A stretch of 64,000 nt of DNA. It comes from Hybos culiciformis. Its lineage: Eukaryota; Arthropoda; Insecta; Diptera; Hybotidae. Location: contig CAXFZM010000225.1 of NCBI GenBank assembly GCA_964007475.1, positions 1 to 64,000 of the forward strand, written 5' to 3'. Made by a program: the position numbers and the translations under genes. The notes below the pieces were generated by a model that searched no databases, had not been told where the DNA came from, and was given only the letters and a program-made list of their open reading frames with translations. Below, piece by piece: positions 56,145 through 64,000 of the stretch; position 1 is the first letter of the stretch, and every line of letters starts with the position of its first letter.

Positions 56145-56384
56145 TTATGAAAAATGTTGTTCCAGCTGATCTGCATTATTTAGGGAATGATTTTCCAAAT
56201 CAATTATACTTTGCTCTAGGTTATAAAGAATGATTTCAATTTGGCTTTTGATGTCATTCAAAACTTTATTTTTTAATTGATTAATAATTTCATCTCGTTT
56301 TATAATTTCACCTTTTAAAACAGCAATATACATTTGCATCTTATTCACTTTATGCGATAATTCAGTTATATTAATAAAAGACAT
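56145..56384 (-). CDS. Small coiled-coil protein, 79 aa
   Basis: Minus strand from ATG at 56384. Almost entirely a heptad-like helix (HKVNKMQMYIAVLKGEII, INQLKNKVLNDI, LYNLEQSIIDLENH). It lies 25 bases after the protease stop on the same strand and might be translated from the same transcript. No function known; could be a scaffold or adaptor peptide. Confidence 0.45.
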   Translation of the reverse strand: MSFINITELSHKVNKMQMYIAVLKGEIIKRDEIINQLKNKVLNDIKSQIEIILYNLEQSIIDLENHSLNNADQLEQHFS

Positions 56385-56409
56385 TGTTTATAGATCAAAT
56401 AATTTTTTA

Positions 56410-56727
56410 TTACTGAAATAAATTTAACATTTTATTATAAATGAACCTTATACATAAATGACCGCAATTTATTTGATTATGTCTTTGATATGCGTCATGA
56501 TTATAGCTAATATTAAATCCTAAATAGTTTTTAATATCAAATGTTGGCTGTAAATTTCCAAAACTATCGAAATATTCAATACAATCATAATATTTAAAAT
56601 ATGCTACCCAATGTGTGCCAACCCCATAAGATGTGTCTAAATTAACTATTCCTGATTCTATGGTGTTAGGTTTTGATGGCAAAGTATCACGCATAAATAC
56701 TCCTCTGAAATATGGCACATCAATCAT
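56410..56727 (-). CDS. Adenovirus-like (Ulp1-type) cysteine protease
   Basis: Minus strand. FRGVFMRDTLPSKP begins the fold, then GIVNLDTSYGVGTHWVAYFK (catalytic His in GTHW), CIEYFDSFG (Asp), and NQINCGHLCIRFI (Gln/Cys; nucleophile in NCGHLC). All catalytic residues are present. In Polintons the protease matures capsid proteins. In-frame sequence before the first ATG (LTDDVIRDY) resembles the N-terminus of relatives (LTDxDI), yet no ATG precedes it before the stop at about 56790; so the true start is lost, non-ATG, or upstream by splicing. It follows the PLA2/minor virion gene on the same strand. Confidence 0.8.
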   Translation of the reverse strand: MIDVPYFRGVFMRDTLPSKPNTIESGIVNLDTSYGVGTHWVAYFKYYDCIEYFDSFGNLQPTFDIKNYLGFNISYNHDAYQRHNQINCGHLCIRFIYNKMLNLFQ

Positions 56728-56777
56728 ATAATCTCTAATGACGTCATCAGTTAACGCTTTTTTGGGTAGAGTTTTAA

Positions 56778-57606
56778 TTAGTTTTTTGACTTAAGATAGA
56801 GACCATAACCTTTTTTATATGGCTTAAAATAAATTCCATTTCCTATTGAAGTTGATTTATTCTCCATAGCTTTATTATGCCGGACATTTTCATCAAATTG
56901 TTTTCGCGCTGCTGCAGCATCATTAACAGATTTTGCGACACCTGCAGCCCCTCCAGCTAGAGCTCCTAATGCTGATAAGCCGGCAAAAATTGGTATTAGC
57001 GGCAAAAGACCTCCAGTTTTAGGAATAGGAATTATTCGAGGCTTGTTAGCTTTAGAAATTTTATTTTTTGAGAAAATATTTTTAGCAGCATTTAATGCTA
57101 TTTCAATAGATTCAACATTATTACCGCGCTTAACATTTTTGATTGATTTTTTAGCGCCGCTAATTGCTTTCTTGAAAATTTTATAACTATTTTTCCTTGA
57201 AAATTTTATAACTATTTTTCTGTTTTTTGAGTCCCATTCCAATTTTTCTTTTAGCTTTCATAGCGTTTGTAACTAGATATGAAGCAGTTTTTTCTCCAAA
57301 TGAGGAATCTTTAGCTAAAACTCTCTCCCAAGCTCTTTCTTGTAATATTTTATCCGCAATATGACGATCTTTCAGATCTTCTGATTTTGAATAAGCAATG
57401 TCGTGTTGTTTACAAGCTTTATCTAAATTATTAATGCCTGAATCACCACGAATCAATCTTTCTTCCAATTTAGTACCTGGCCCGCAATATTGATAACCAC
57501 CAGGAATATGAATCTCAACAGGTAGATTACTAATAAAATTATTAAATAACCCTCCACCTCGAAAAGGTTTTTTGCAACTGAATGCAGAATCTGAATGCAT
57601 AATCAT
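56778..57606 (-). pseudogene. PLA2-domain minor virion protein, frameshifted by a 25-bp duplication
   Basis: Minus strand from ATG at 57606. Residues 35-95 form a parvovirus-VP1-type phospholipase A2: YQYCGPGTKLEERL (calcium loop) and CKQHDIAYSKSEDLKDRHIA (catalytic His-Asp). The next part continues in another frame at 57220 with basic SYKIFKKAISGAKK, a Gly/Ala-rich hydrophobic segment (PLIPIFAGLSALGALAGGAA) and a Tyr/Gly-rich end, typical of Polinton pX-like minor capsid proteins. The change of frame lies exactly in a perfect 25-bp tandem duplication (57171-57195 and 57196-57220); 25 is not a multiple of three. PLA2 would help release particles from endosomal membranes. Broken here. Confidence 0.8.
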
Positions 57607-57690
57607 TTTTATTCTTATTTAACGTTGAAGTTAAGTATATATACTAACAGGTTGAATGCAAAAAATTCAGATTTATATTGACGTTCAATA
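57607..57690. promoter_or_regulatory. Shared divergent promoter region
   Basis: 84 bp between the PLA2 gene (minus) and ATPase gene (plus). It holds TATATATA in the middle and near-mirrored words TAACGTTGAA and TTGACGTTCAA at the two sides. A bidirectional promoter is inferred only from position. Confidence 0.4.
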
Positions 57691-58371
57691 ATGAAGTATG
57701 TTAAACAAAGTAATTCGTTAGCAGTAAAAAATTTTGATTTAAATGAGAATAAAAAGAAAAGACATAATAAATTGCTGCCAAATTCAATAAGAGCGCTGAT
57801 TGTAGGGCCGTCCAATTGCGGTAAAACTAATGCTATGTTGAGCTTATTATTGCATCCTAATGGATTAAAGTTTAAAAATGTTTACATTTATTCAAAATCA
57901 TTATCACAATCTAAATATATATATTTAGAGAGAATAATAAAACCGATTAAAGGTATGGGCTTTTATTCATATTGCACAAATGACGATGTTATTTCAATTG
58001 AAAAAGCTAAACCAAATTCAATATTCATTTTCGATGATGTGAATACAGAAAAACAAAACAACATTCGAGATTACTTTTGTATGGGGCGTCATAAAAATAT
58101 TGATAGTTTTTACTTATGTCAAACTTACACTAGAATTCCTAAACATTTAATAAGGGATAATGCGAATTACATAATAATTTTTAAGCAAGATGATTTAAAT
58201 TTAAAGCACATATATAATGATCACGTTTTTGGTGATATGTCACTTGATCAATTTAAAAAGGAATGTTTTAATACTTGGAAGGAAAAATACGGCTTCATAG
58301 TTATCGACAAAGACAGCGAAATCAATGAAGGTCGATATAGAAGAGGCTTTGATAATTTTATTTTACCATAA
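57691..58371 (+). CDS. Polinton packaging ATPase (A32/FtsK-HerA type), 226 aa
   Basis: ATG at 57691. Walker A ALIVGPSNCGKTNAML at residues 36-51, Walker B SIFIFDDVN at about 110, then MGRHKNIDSFYLCQTYTRIP, the sensor-like Gln/Thr segment, as in poxvirus A32-like ATPases of Polintons and NCLDV. It would pump element DNA into capsids. Length and motifs are complete and no stop is seen. It faces the PLA2 gene and is followed 39 bases later by the next plus-strand gene. Confidence 0.9.
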   Translation: MKYVKQSNSLAVKNFDLNENKKKRHNKLLPNSIRALIVGPSNCGKTNAMLSLLLHPNGLKFKNVYIYSKSLSQSKYIYLERIIKPIKGMGFYSYCTNDDVISIEKAKPNSIFIFDDVNTEKQNNIRDYFCMGRHKNIDSFYLCQTYTRIPKHLIRDNANYIIIFKQDDLNLKHIYNDHVFGDMSLDQFKKECFNTWKEKYGFIVIDKDSEINEGRYRRGFDNFILP

Positions 58372-58410
58372 ATACTAAAGCATCCACTTCATATCATCAT
58401 TTCTTGCAAG

Positions 58411-59193
58411 ATGAGCGACGTATTAAAAGATCTAGTGAAAACGCGTAGCATTTTAAAAAGAAAATTTAATGCGGTGAAGCATGGAGAAGCTACATCAGAG
58501 GCTTTGCTAAATAAAAAATTTAAGCCCATAACAGAGCCGCTGAAAGAATTAGTTGATGAGAAAAAAAGGGCTAGTGAATTCTTCAATGCGAGCAAATTCG
58601 AAACATCTACACCGAAGAAAATTTCAAAATATGAGAAAGATGATGATAGTGATGATTATGATGACTCGAAAAATGAGACTATAGCACACCTCTTACAACG
58701 AAAAAATCTTGATGACGTTTACGGACCTCATTTTAATAATAAATCTTGGAGACTAGGGAACAAAACAATACGTTTATCGGAAAATAAATTATATATTGGG
58801 AGCAAATCATACGATTTAACATCAGGCTTAGAAGAATTAATTTTTACAAAAAAACCTATCAAATACACATCCAATGATCTTAAAAATTATAAAGAAATTA
58901 TTGTTGATAGCAGCGTTCATACAGAAAAATAAGATCAACATCAAGCTTTAAGATCGAAAGCAAGAACCTTTAAGTATCAAAACTTTATAAAAAATTTATC
59001 GAAAACTGGTGATGGTCTCTTAAATCGTTTAACAAATAAAAAAGTTCAATATACATATTTCGATGATTACAATGAAATTATAGAACGATTGAAATTATTA
59101 ACTGCGTCAAAGATGGCTGGCAACAATTCTATGGACAATGAAATAAATTCTATTATTGAAGAATTGAAAGAAGCAAAAATAATTATAAACTAA
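58411..59193 (+). pseudogene. Conserved Polinton-type protein with one in-frame stop
   Basis: From ATG at 58411, 173 codons reach TAA at 58930-58932; the same frame then continues to 59193. The parts: helical charged N-terminus (ILKRKFNAVKHGEATSEALL), acidic linker (KDDDSDDYDD), a compact segment (VYGPHFNNKSWRLGNKTI, LTSGLEELIFTKKP) and after the stop TYFDDYNEIIERLKLLTASK and MDNEINSIIEELKEAKIII. Those two ends recur together in insect Polinton-associated proteins of unknown role, so the stop is probably a mutation. It cannot be excluded that the short form is made. Confidence 0.6.
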
Positions 59194-59257
59194 GCTCCGC
59201 GCCGCCGCGCCCGGGACCGCGCCACCGCGCCGCGCACCCGCGAAGGGGGGCCCCCTA
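59194..59257. other. 64-bp GC-rich island
   Basis: About nine in ten bases are G or C (CCGCGCCGCCGCGCCCGGGA...GGGGGGCCCCCT), in a window that is mostly A/T. It begins directly after the TAA of the previous gene and includes the palindromic GGGGGGCCCCCT and CGCGCC repeats. No coding role is seen. Possible origins: a recent insertion of GC-rich sequence, untemplated repair, or assembly/library artefact. Confidence 0.8.
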
Positions 59258-59283
59258 GTATTATTAAGTTTAGTTTGAAAAAT

Positions 59284-59449
59284 TATTTATAATAGATAGA
59301 GCTAAAGAAGCAGCGAATAAAATTAATTCAAGAGCGACAGGTGGTGATGGATACCAAAAATTAGCAAATACTTCTACTGACTCAACAAAGGGTTGGAAAA
59401 AAGAAATGAAGGAGAAATATTCCACTGATGCTAAAAAATTTAAATACTA
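59284..59449 (+). pseudogene. Short frame without start, Lys/Gly-rich
   Basis: About 53 codons (RAKEAANKINSRATGGDGYQ, WKKEMKEKYSTDAKKFKY) ending TAA at 59447-59449, without ATG. The non-random composition and a following AATAAA (59471) suggest the end of a small basic Polinton protein whose front has been lost, perhaps by the event that made the GC-rich island. Confidence 0.4.
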
Positions 59450-59591
59450 AAATTCTGTAATATTTTATAAATAAAGTGCAGTAATTTTTTATTAAATTGT
59501 GTTTTTTATTTCAAATCTTTTTCAGAAATCCATTGATTAAAATTAGAATTAAACCCTAGCCATTTGACATAAACCTCATTTTTTCTTTTTC

Positions 59592-60407
59592 TCAAAATTT
59601 ATCAGGATGTTGTGTCTTTTGAATTTCATGTGTATAAAATGATCCTGCTATTGGTTGACCTTGAAAATCATTAAGCAAATAACAAACTGGATATGTGTTT
59701 TTTATACTGCGTACACGAAATAATTCAGTCGTCCAGTTTGGGGAATAACTTTTTTCAAATATATGTTTATACTTTGATATACGTACAATATCGCCTACTT
59801 TAAATTTGCGTTTATCAAATATTTTAATATGATTGTACACTGTAGTCAAAAGATGTTTTTCATATGATTTTGTTACATTTTTTGGCATCATTTTTATTGT
59901 TCTATGCTTTGTTGAATTATAGTCATCTGTTATTTGATTCAAAATATTTAGCCATTTATATGAGCCTTGAAGACTGAATTGTTTATAAATTTTCTCCTTA
60001 ATTGTTCGATTAAATCTCTCAACATGTCCACATTTGACAACACTATATGTTGAATAATGATTTATGTTATATTTTGACATCAATTCTTTAAATTTGCTAT
60101 TGTAAAATTCTTTACCATGATCTGTTTGTAAATTTTTACATACACGTCCTTCAACTAAAATTTGTGCGAAAGCTTTAGTTGTTTCTTCAGCACTTTTATT
60201 TTTAATAGGTTTAGTCCAAGCATATTTTGAAAATGTATCAATTACGGTTAATATATATTTATAGTCTTTATTTTCTTTAGAATAATTTTGCATTTCAGCT
60301 AAATCAGCCTGCCAAAGATTATCAATTCCCAACATTATAACTCTCCTTCGTTTGAAATTTCTCCTAGCAGGCTTATGAATTTCATTTACAACGTCAGCTT
60401 TACTCAT
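59592..60407 (-). CDS. Polinton retroviral-type integrase, 271 aa
   Basis: Minus strand from ATG at 60407. DDE core: LWQADLAEMQNYSK (Asp), KNLQTDHGKEFYNSKF (Asp), KCGHVERFNRTIKEKIY (Glu), followed by a chromodomain-like C-terminal part (FKVGDIVRISKYKHIFEK, WTTELFRVRSIKN). All three acidic residues are there; no stop. It inserts the element's ends into host DNA with 6-bp duplications. Its ATG overlaps the stop of fibre-like protein 2 (ATGA), so both may be translated from the same RNA. An N-terminal zinc region is short or missing. Confidence 0.9.
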   Translation of the reverse strand: MSKADVVNEIHKPARRNFKRRRVIMLGIDNLWQADLAEMQNYSKENKDYKYILTVIDTFSKYAWTKPIKNKSAEETTKAFAQILVEGRVCKNLQTDHGKEFYNSKFKELMSKYNINHYSTYSVVKCGHVERFNRTIKEKIYKQFSLQGSYKWLNILNQITDDYNSTKHRTIKMMPKNVTKSYEKHLLTTVYNHIKIFDKRKFKVGDIVRISKYKHIFEKSYSPNWTTELFRVRSIKNTYPVCYLLNDFQGQPIAGSFYTHEIQKTQHPDKF

Positions 60408-60880
60408 TTTTGCATTAGAGATTGCATTTCAGTTAAACGTTCAGATAAATTTCGTTCAATTCTTTCTTGGTTTGCTATTAAATCAAAATGATTGGTGTTT
60501 ATTTTAGTATTAAATGCATCTATGTCTAGTGTGTTCGTGTATATTTTCGAGATGTTCTCCTTTATTTGGTTTTGCAATGAAGATGTATTATCTTTTATAA
60601 TTTTCTCACATGCGAGAACTGCCTGATTTATAGATTTTAGAGCGCTATTAATTTGCGTCAAATCATCATGTAAAGCTGCAGTTTTGAAATCAACATATTG
60701 TTTGTTGCAAGCATCAAAATCTGTTTCGGGGGTGTCAAGATTTCTAATTTTCAAGCCTATTACGTCATAATTCTTATCAGCTAATAACTTAAACCCAATT
60801 CCTGGAGGCCCTCTTAGGCCTCGTTCTCGTTCTTTAGATTTACGCCCTCTGCCAGAACGTCCGAATTTGTCAAGTGACAT
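60404..60880 (-). CDS. Polinton fibre-like protein 2 with collagen-like start, 158 aa
   Basis: Minus strand from ATG at 60880. Basic N-terminus (RSGRGRKSKERERG) with GLRGPPGIG, a collagen-like triplet run, then FKLLADKNYDVIGLKIRNLD and DFDACNKQYVD, the same hinge as in the 54313 gene (RLTNV...DACNKVYVD), and then a long coiled coil (LTQINSALKSINQAVLACEK to the end). Collagen-like triplets followed by such a hinge and a trimer-type coiled coil are usual in viral and phage fibres. Position directly before integrase. Confidence 0.65.
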   Translation of the reverse strand: MSLDKFGRSGRGRKSKERERGLRGPPGIGFKLLADKNYDVIGLKIRNLDTPETDFDACNKQYVDFKTAALHDDLTQINSALKSINQAVLACEKIIKDNTSSLQNQIKENISKIYTNTLDIDAFNTKINTNHFDLIANQERIERNLSERLTEMQSLMQK

Positions 60881-60937
60881 ATCTTGAATAAATATAGTAA
60901 TATAGCAACATTATGTTTTATTTGTATTCTATTAATC

Positions 60938-61687
60938 ATGGCGTTCACATTGACATTAAGCGGGACAGATTCAATTTTAAGTTCTAGTTTTTTCCCACCC
61001 ATACAACTAAATAATGAGTATGAATGTGGGTTAATTGATTTACAAACATATAATTCTATACCAAACATTGATGTAGAAAATCGAAATTTTTATATTGGAG
61101 AAAATAAAATTGAAATTCCTATATGATCATATGAAATACTTGACGTTTACGATTATATTAAAAATGAATTAAATAATATAAATAAAAATAATAATAATAC
61201 CCCTGATGTTTTAAAAGATAACGATGATGATGATGATGAAAACAATAATTTTATATTAAGAGCGAATAATAATACATTGCAATGTGAAATTAAATCAAAT
61301 CAAACTATATATTTTAATAAAGAAAATTCTATAGGAGAATTACTTGGATTTTCCAATCGTGAACTCCTGCCTAATATACTACATTCATCAGATACTCCGG
61401 TTAATATCATTAAAGTAAACACGATACGTGTTGATTGCAATATTATAGACGGATCTTACTTTAACAACAAACCAGTACATATTTTGCATGAATTCGCTCC
61501 GACAGTTGAGCCTGGATATAAAATCAATGAGGTTCCGGGTAATGTGATTTATTTGCCTGTGAACACTAGTGAAATAAGGTCAATTAGAATCAAGCTGTTA
61601 GATCAGAACGATAATATAATTAATTTCAGAGGTGAAGTCATTACAATCAGGCTTCATTTCAAACCTAGATATGTTAATATTCAATAA
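60938..61687 (+). pseudogene. Polinton penton (minor capsid) protein with one in-frame stop
   Basis: ATG at 60938 (MAFTLTLSG) is chosen by likeness to Polinton pentons, in which FFPPIQL, YECGLIDLQTYNSIPNID and KIEIP follow. TGA at 61124-61126 stops it after 62 codons; the same frame then continues (SYEILDVYDYIKNELN, a Asp/Asn-rich loop, GELLGFSNREL, HEFAPTVEPGYKINEVP, IRSIRIKLLDQ) to 61687. This is the single jelly-roll protein that fills capsid vertices. One base change explains the stop. An upstream ATG at 60884 would add a hydrophobic leader not usual for pentons. Confidence 0.75.
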
Positions 61688-61814
61688 ATATATCAACTCA
61701 GACAACCGCATCATCAGTTCAGAGAAGTCGGGGAAGGTGAAAAGGTTGCTTATATCTAAAGAAAATAAAGAATTTTTAAAGTCTTTGGGACTTAAAGTAA
61801 ACAACAAAATATGA
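61671..61814 (+). CDS. Small Polinton protein between penton and capsid, 47 aa
   Basis: ATG at 61671 overlaps the end of penton by 17 bases; the TGA (61812-61814) overlaps the capsid ATG in the form ATGA. Basic sequence with LLISKENKEFLKSLGLKV at the end. Such a short basic ORF ending in FLKSLGxK before the capsid gene is found in other Polintons. No function known; the overlaps suggest one polycistronic message. Confidence 0.55.
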   Translation: MLIFNKYINSDNRIISSEKSGKVKRLLISKENKEFLKSLGLKVNNKI

Positions 61815-63004
61815 TTGATGTTCTAAGTATTACAAATCCTATATCATTCGACAACAGTATTTCAAAATATGAATATCATGCTTATACACCATTCAATGAA
61901 TCTTATGGACATAATGACAGCATCATAATTTCAATACAACAACAAAATTTAAATTTACTCCCATCTGAAAGCTATTTATATGTTGAGGGGGTAATTCTGA
62001 AGCTTGACAATTCTGCTATACCAAATATTGATGTAATTAATAATGCATCAAATTTTTTGTTCGAGGAAGTTCGATATGAGTTGAATGGAGTTGAAATTGA
62101 TAAAACTCGAAAACTTAGTCATACTACTGCAATTAAAAATTATTTATCACTAAATTCAGATGAAAGTAAAATGCTACGAAACGCCGGATGGTCGTTGAAT
62201 GGAATTGATGCAAAGAAAGGGGGATTTTACTTTTGTTTGCCACTAAAAAAATTATTCGGATTTGCTGAAGATTATCAAAAAATTATTTTGAATGCAAAAC
62301 ATGATCTTATATTGACTAGAGCTAAAACTGATGACAACTTTTATATAACAGAGCTCGCCGTTAAATTGCTTTTAACAAAAATTCAATGGAGAATCCCTCA
62401 TATAACGCTCTCTGATCAACAAAAACTCATTCTTTACAAACAAATTGAAAATAAGAATTCAATCAATTTAAGTTTTAGAAGTTGGGATATGCATGAATAT
62501 CCAATAATACCTCAAACAATGCATAACATTTGGACTGTAAAAACATCATCGCAGCTAGAAAAACCTAGATTCGTAATATTGGGTCTGCAAACAGGTCGAG
62601 TTGATGATAAAACAAAAAATCCAAGCATATTTGATCATTGTAATTTAACCAGTGTTAAAGTACATTTGAACTCAATCACTTATCCTTATGAAGCTTTAAA
62701 CTTAAAATATGCTGACAATAAATATTCAATTTTATATCATATGTATGCAAACTTTCAAAAGTTTTATTACAATCGCGAAAATTCAGCATTATTAACATTT
62801 GCAGAATTTAAAGAACTAGCTCCTATCGCAGTTATTGATTGCTCTCATCAAGATGAAGAAATAAAATCAGGCCCTATTGACATTAAAATAGAATTCGAAA
62901 CATCTACAAATGTACCTGCTAAAACAAGCGCATTCTGCTTGTTAATTCATGATCGTGTTGTTGAATATAATATGTTCACAAATGAAGTTAGAAAACTTAT
63001 ATAA
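61811..63004 (+). CDS. Polinton major capsid protein (double jelly-roll), 397 aa
   Basis: Complete frame from ATG at 61811. Segments VINNASNFLFEEVRYELNGV, FYFCLPLKKLFGFAEDYQKI, LAVKLLLTKIQWRIPHITL and YKQIENKNSINLSFRSWDMH follow the order of the first jelly roll and the linker. PRFVILGLQTGRVDD, FDHCNLTSVKVHLNSITYPY and a C-terminal beta-rich domain (IDIKIEFETSTNVP) make up the second. Length is in the family's range. It forms the hexon-like shell. No defect is visible. It follows penton and the small protein on the same strand. Confidence 0.9.
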   Translation: MIDVLSITNPISFDNSISKYEYHAYTPFNESYGHNDSIIISIQQQNLNLLPSESYLYVEGVILKLDNSAIPNIDVINNASNFLFEEVRYELNGVEIDKTRKLSHTTAIKNYLSLNSDESKMLRNAGWSLNGIDAKKGGFYFCLPLKKLFGFAEDYQKIILNAKHDLILTRAKTDDNFYITELAVKLLLTKIQWRIPHITLSDQQKLILYKQIENKNSINLSFRSWDMHEYPIIPQTMHNIWTVKTSSQLEKPRFVILGLQTGRVDDKTKNPSIFDHCNLTSVKVHLNSITYPYEALNLKYADNKYSILYHMYANFQKFYYNRENSALLTFAEFKELAPIAVIDCSHQDEEIKSGPIDIKIEFETSTNVPAKTSAFCLLIHDRVVEYNMFTNEVRKLI

Positions 63005-63042
63005 ATAAAAACTGTTTTTAAATATTTAAAATTATTTTTTTA

Positions 63043-64000
63043 TTATTCATTTTCAGATATGTTATAATGACCCCAAGCTAATGTCTTATAACTATTTTTT
63101 ATTAAATATCTCTTATCATCAAAAGGACTTAAAGCTATTTTATTCACATTTTGAGTATAAACATCATGCATTATACTTCTAAATACTGTTTGTCTTCCAT
63201 ACACCACTTTATTGTTGAATAAAACATCTTTATAATCCTTAATGTTTAATTTATCGACAACATTTTTCTTAACTCCTTTAGCTTTTTTGGTTGGTTTAGC
63301 GTTGATGGTATCCATAGCATACATTTTAGATCTTAAGCCAACAAATGTCTTCATTATTTTACCAGCATTTTCGTCTTTCATAAGTCCTAAAACTTTTTTA
63401 TTCATCAATGGAAACTGAAATTCATTATCTACCGAATAATTAGAAGTGTCAAAATATTTATCTATATCCATTTTTATATCTTTGTATAAGTCTTCAGTAT
63501 TAACATTATATACAAAACTGTCAGTATCCATATAATTCAATTTTAATTTGTCCCCAAATTTGGGTATCATATAATCATAATGAAAATTATACATATGCAT
63601 CTTTGAAAGCTCTAACACTGCAAAGCCAATATAAATAGGTTTATCATATACAATGTGAGTTTTATCCAATTCAATAGCAGCTAAATCTTGAGTAAAATAC
63701 TTAGCATTACGGAAATTAGGTTTTGCAACTAGAGCTCTACATCCTAAATGTCTTCCTTTACTCTCCCAACAATCGGCAATTTTAATATCTTTTCTTTTCT
63801 CAACATTTTCCATTGTTTTACCATATGCAGCATTATTTTTCTTTTTGAAATAATCTTTCTCAAAATCATTTTTAGCTAAAGTTCTATGATGATTATTTAA
63901 ATCTATGTATGGTTTTAACCATGGTTTTTGATTAAATTGCAATACTTTATGAATTTTTTTCAATTGCAATCCATATTTCAAACATTGTTTTAAATTTCTA
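63043..64000 (-). CDS. Protein-primed DNA polymerase B, C-terminal part (gene runs out of window)
   Basis: Minus strand. Motif B-like region KKKNNAAYGKTMEN, then FAVLELSKMHMYNFHYDYM and KLNYMDTDSFVYNV (motif C, DTDS). The C-terminal thumb-like segments AGKIMKTFVGLRSKMYAM and VVYGRQTVFRSIMHDV follow, and the stop is at 63043. The frame stays open to the edge, upstream exonuclease and motif A being outside. It copies the element DNA from a protein primer. Convergent with the capsid gene. Confidence 0.9.
   Translation of the reverse strand, partial: RNLKQCLKYGLQLKKIHKVLQFNQKPWLKPYIDLNNHHRTLAKNDFEKDYFKKKNNAAYGKTMENVEKRKDIKIADCWESKGRHLGCRALVAKPNFRNAKYFTQDLAAIELDKTHIVYDKPIYIGFAVLELSKMHMYNFHYDYMIPKFGDKLKLNYMDTDSFVYNVNTEDLYKDIKMDIDKYFDTSNYSVDNEFQFPLMNKKVLGLMKDENAGKIMKTFVGLRSKMYAMDTINAKPTKKAKGVKKNVVDKLNIKDYKDVLFNNKVVYGRQTVFRSIMHDVYTQNVNKIALSPFDDKRYLIKNSYKTLAWGHYNISENE

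Larger units (their letters stand above)
50468..64000. mobile_element. Maverick/Polinton, left part (right end outside window)
   Basis: A cluster of the genes that define Polintons: protein-primed DNA polymerase B, retroviral-type integrase, FtsK/HerA-type packaging ATPase, adenovirus-like cysteine protease, double jelly-roll capsid and penton. Left border is taken as the repeat at 50468; it could be somewhat more to the left. About 13.5 kb are visible, with the polymerase running out of the window. Typical Polintons are 15-20 kb with terminal inverted repeats. Confidence 0.85.

Overview
This window looks like an AT-rich insect genome made almost entirely of transposable elements. The evidence is the set of families (Penelope-like, PIF/Harbinger, hAT, pogo/Tigger, Ty3/gypsy, LOA-like LINE, errantivirus env, Maverick/Polinton), eukaryotic introns with GT..AG borders, and AATAAA poly(A) signals. 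I cannot name the species. No clear host housekeeping gene is present; the only possible host-type genes are an unrecognised two-exon gene at 8146-8999 and a single MADF-domain exon at 40581-40835.

Layout. 1-860: 3' end of a Penelope-like element (GIY-YIG endonuclease). 2.8-4.1 kb: a hAT remnant inside an inverted-repeat element. 6.75-7.68 kb: a foldback element built of inverted arrays of a 14-bp repeat. 8.6-14.2 kb: a near-identical 2.7/2.9-kb tandem duplication. 16.3-21.0 kb: a four-level nest, with a hAT MITE inside a hAT inside another hAT inside a pogo/Tigger-like element; the inner and second-largest members have perfect 8-bp target duplications. 21.2-24.0 kb: a repeat block carrying further insertions. 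25.0-29.8 kb: a Harbinger relic interrupted by a decayed Ty3/gypsy element. 29.9-35.7 kb: a second Penelope-like element flanked by its own inverted 3' tails and split by a 3.9-kb Harbinger with an apparently intact DDE transposase and an intact Myb/SANT partner domain. 35.7-40.4 kb: a LOA-like LINE with an intact ORF2. 41.4-48.1 kb: a CsRn1-type Ty3/gypsy element with a LINE inserted in it. This element itself interrupts an errantivirus-type env relic that runs to about 50.3 kb.

From about 50.5 kb to the right edge lies a Maverick/Polinton. It encodes major capsid, penton, packaging ATPase, cysteine protease, a phospholipase A2-domain minor virion protein, retroviral-type integrase, protein-primed DNA polymerase B (cut by the edge), two fibre-like proteins, a secreted Thr-rich protein and several unrecognised proteins. 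Capsid, ATPase, integrase and visible polymerase frames are open. The PLA2 gene is broken by a 25-bp tandem duplication, the penton gene has one in-frame stop and a third conserved gene has one in-frame stop, so the copy is young but decaying. Polinton genes form overlapping sets with ATGA stop/start overlaps (fibre-integrase, small protein-capsid) that suggest polycistronic expression.

The most unusual items are the GC-rich 64-bp island inside the Polinton, the start codon split by an intron in the Harbinger Myb gene, the shared hinge motif of the two fibre-like proteins, hammerhead-like motifs at three Penelope ends, and the depth of nesting.
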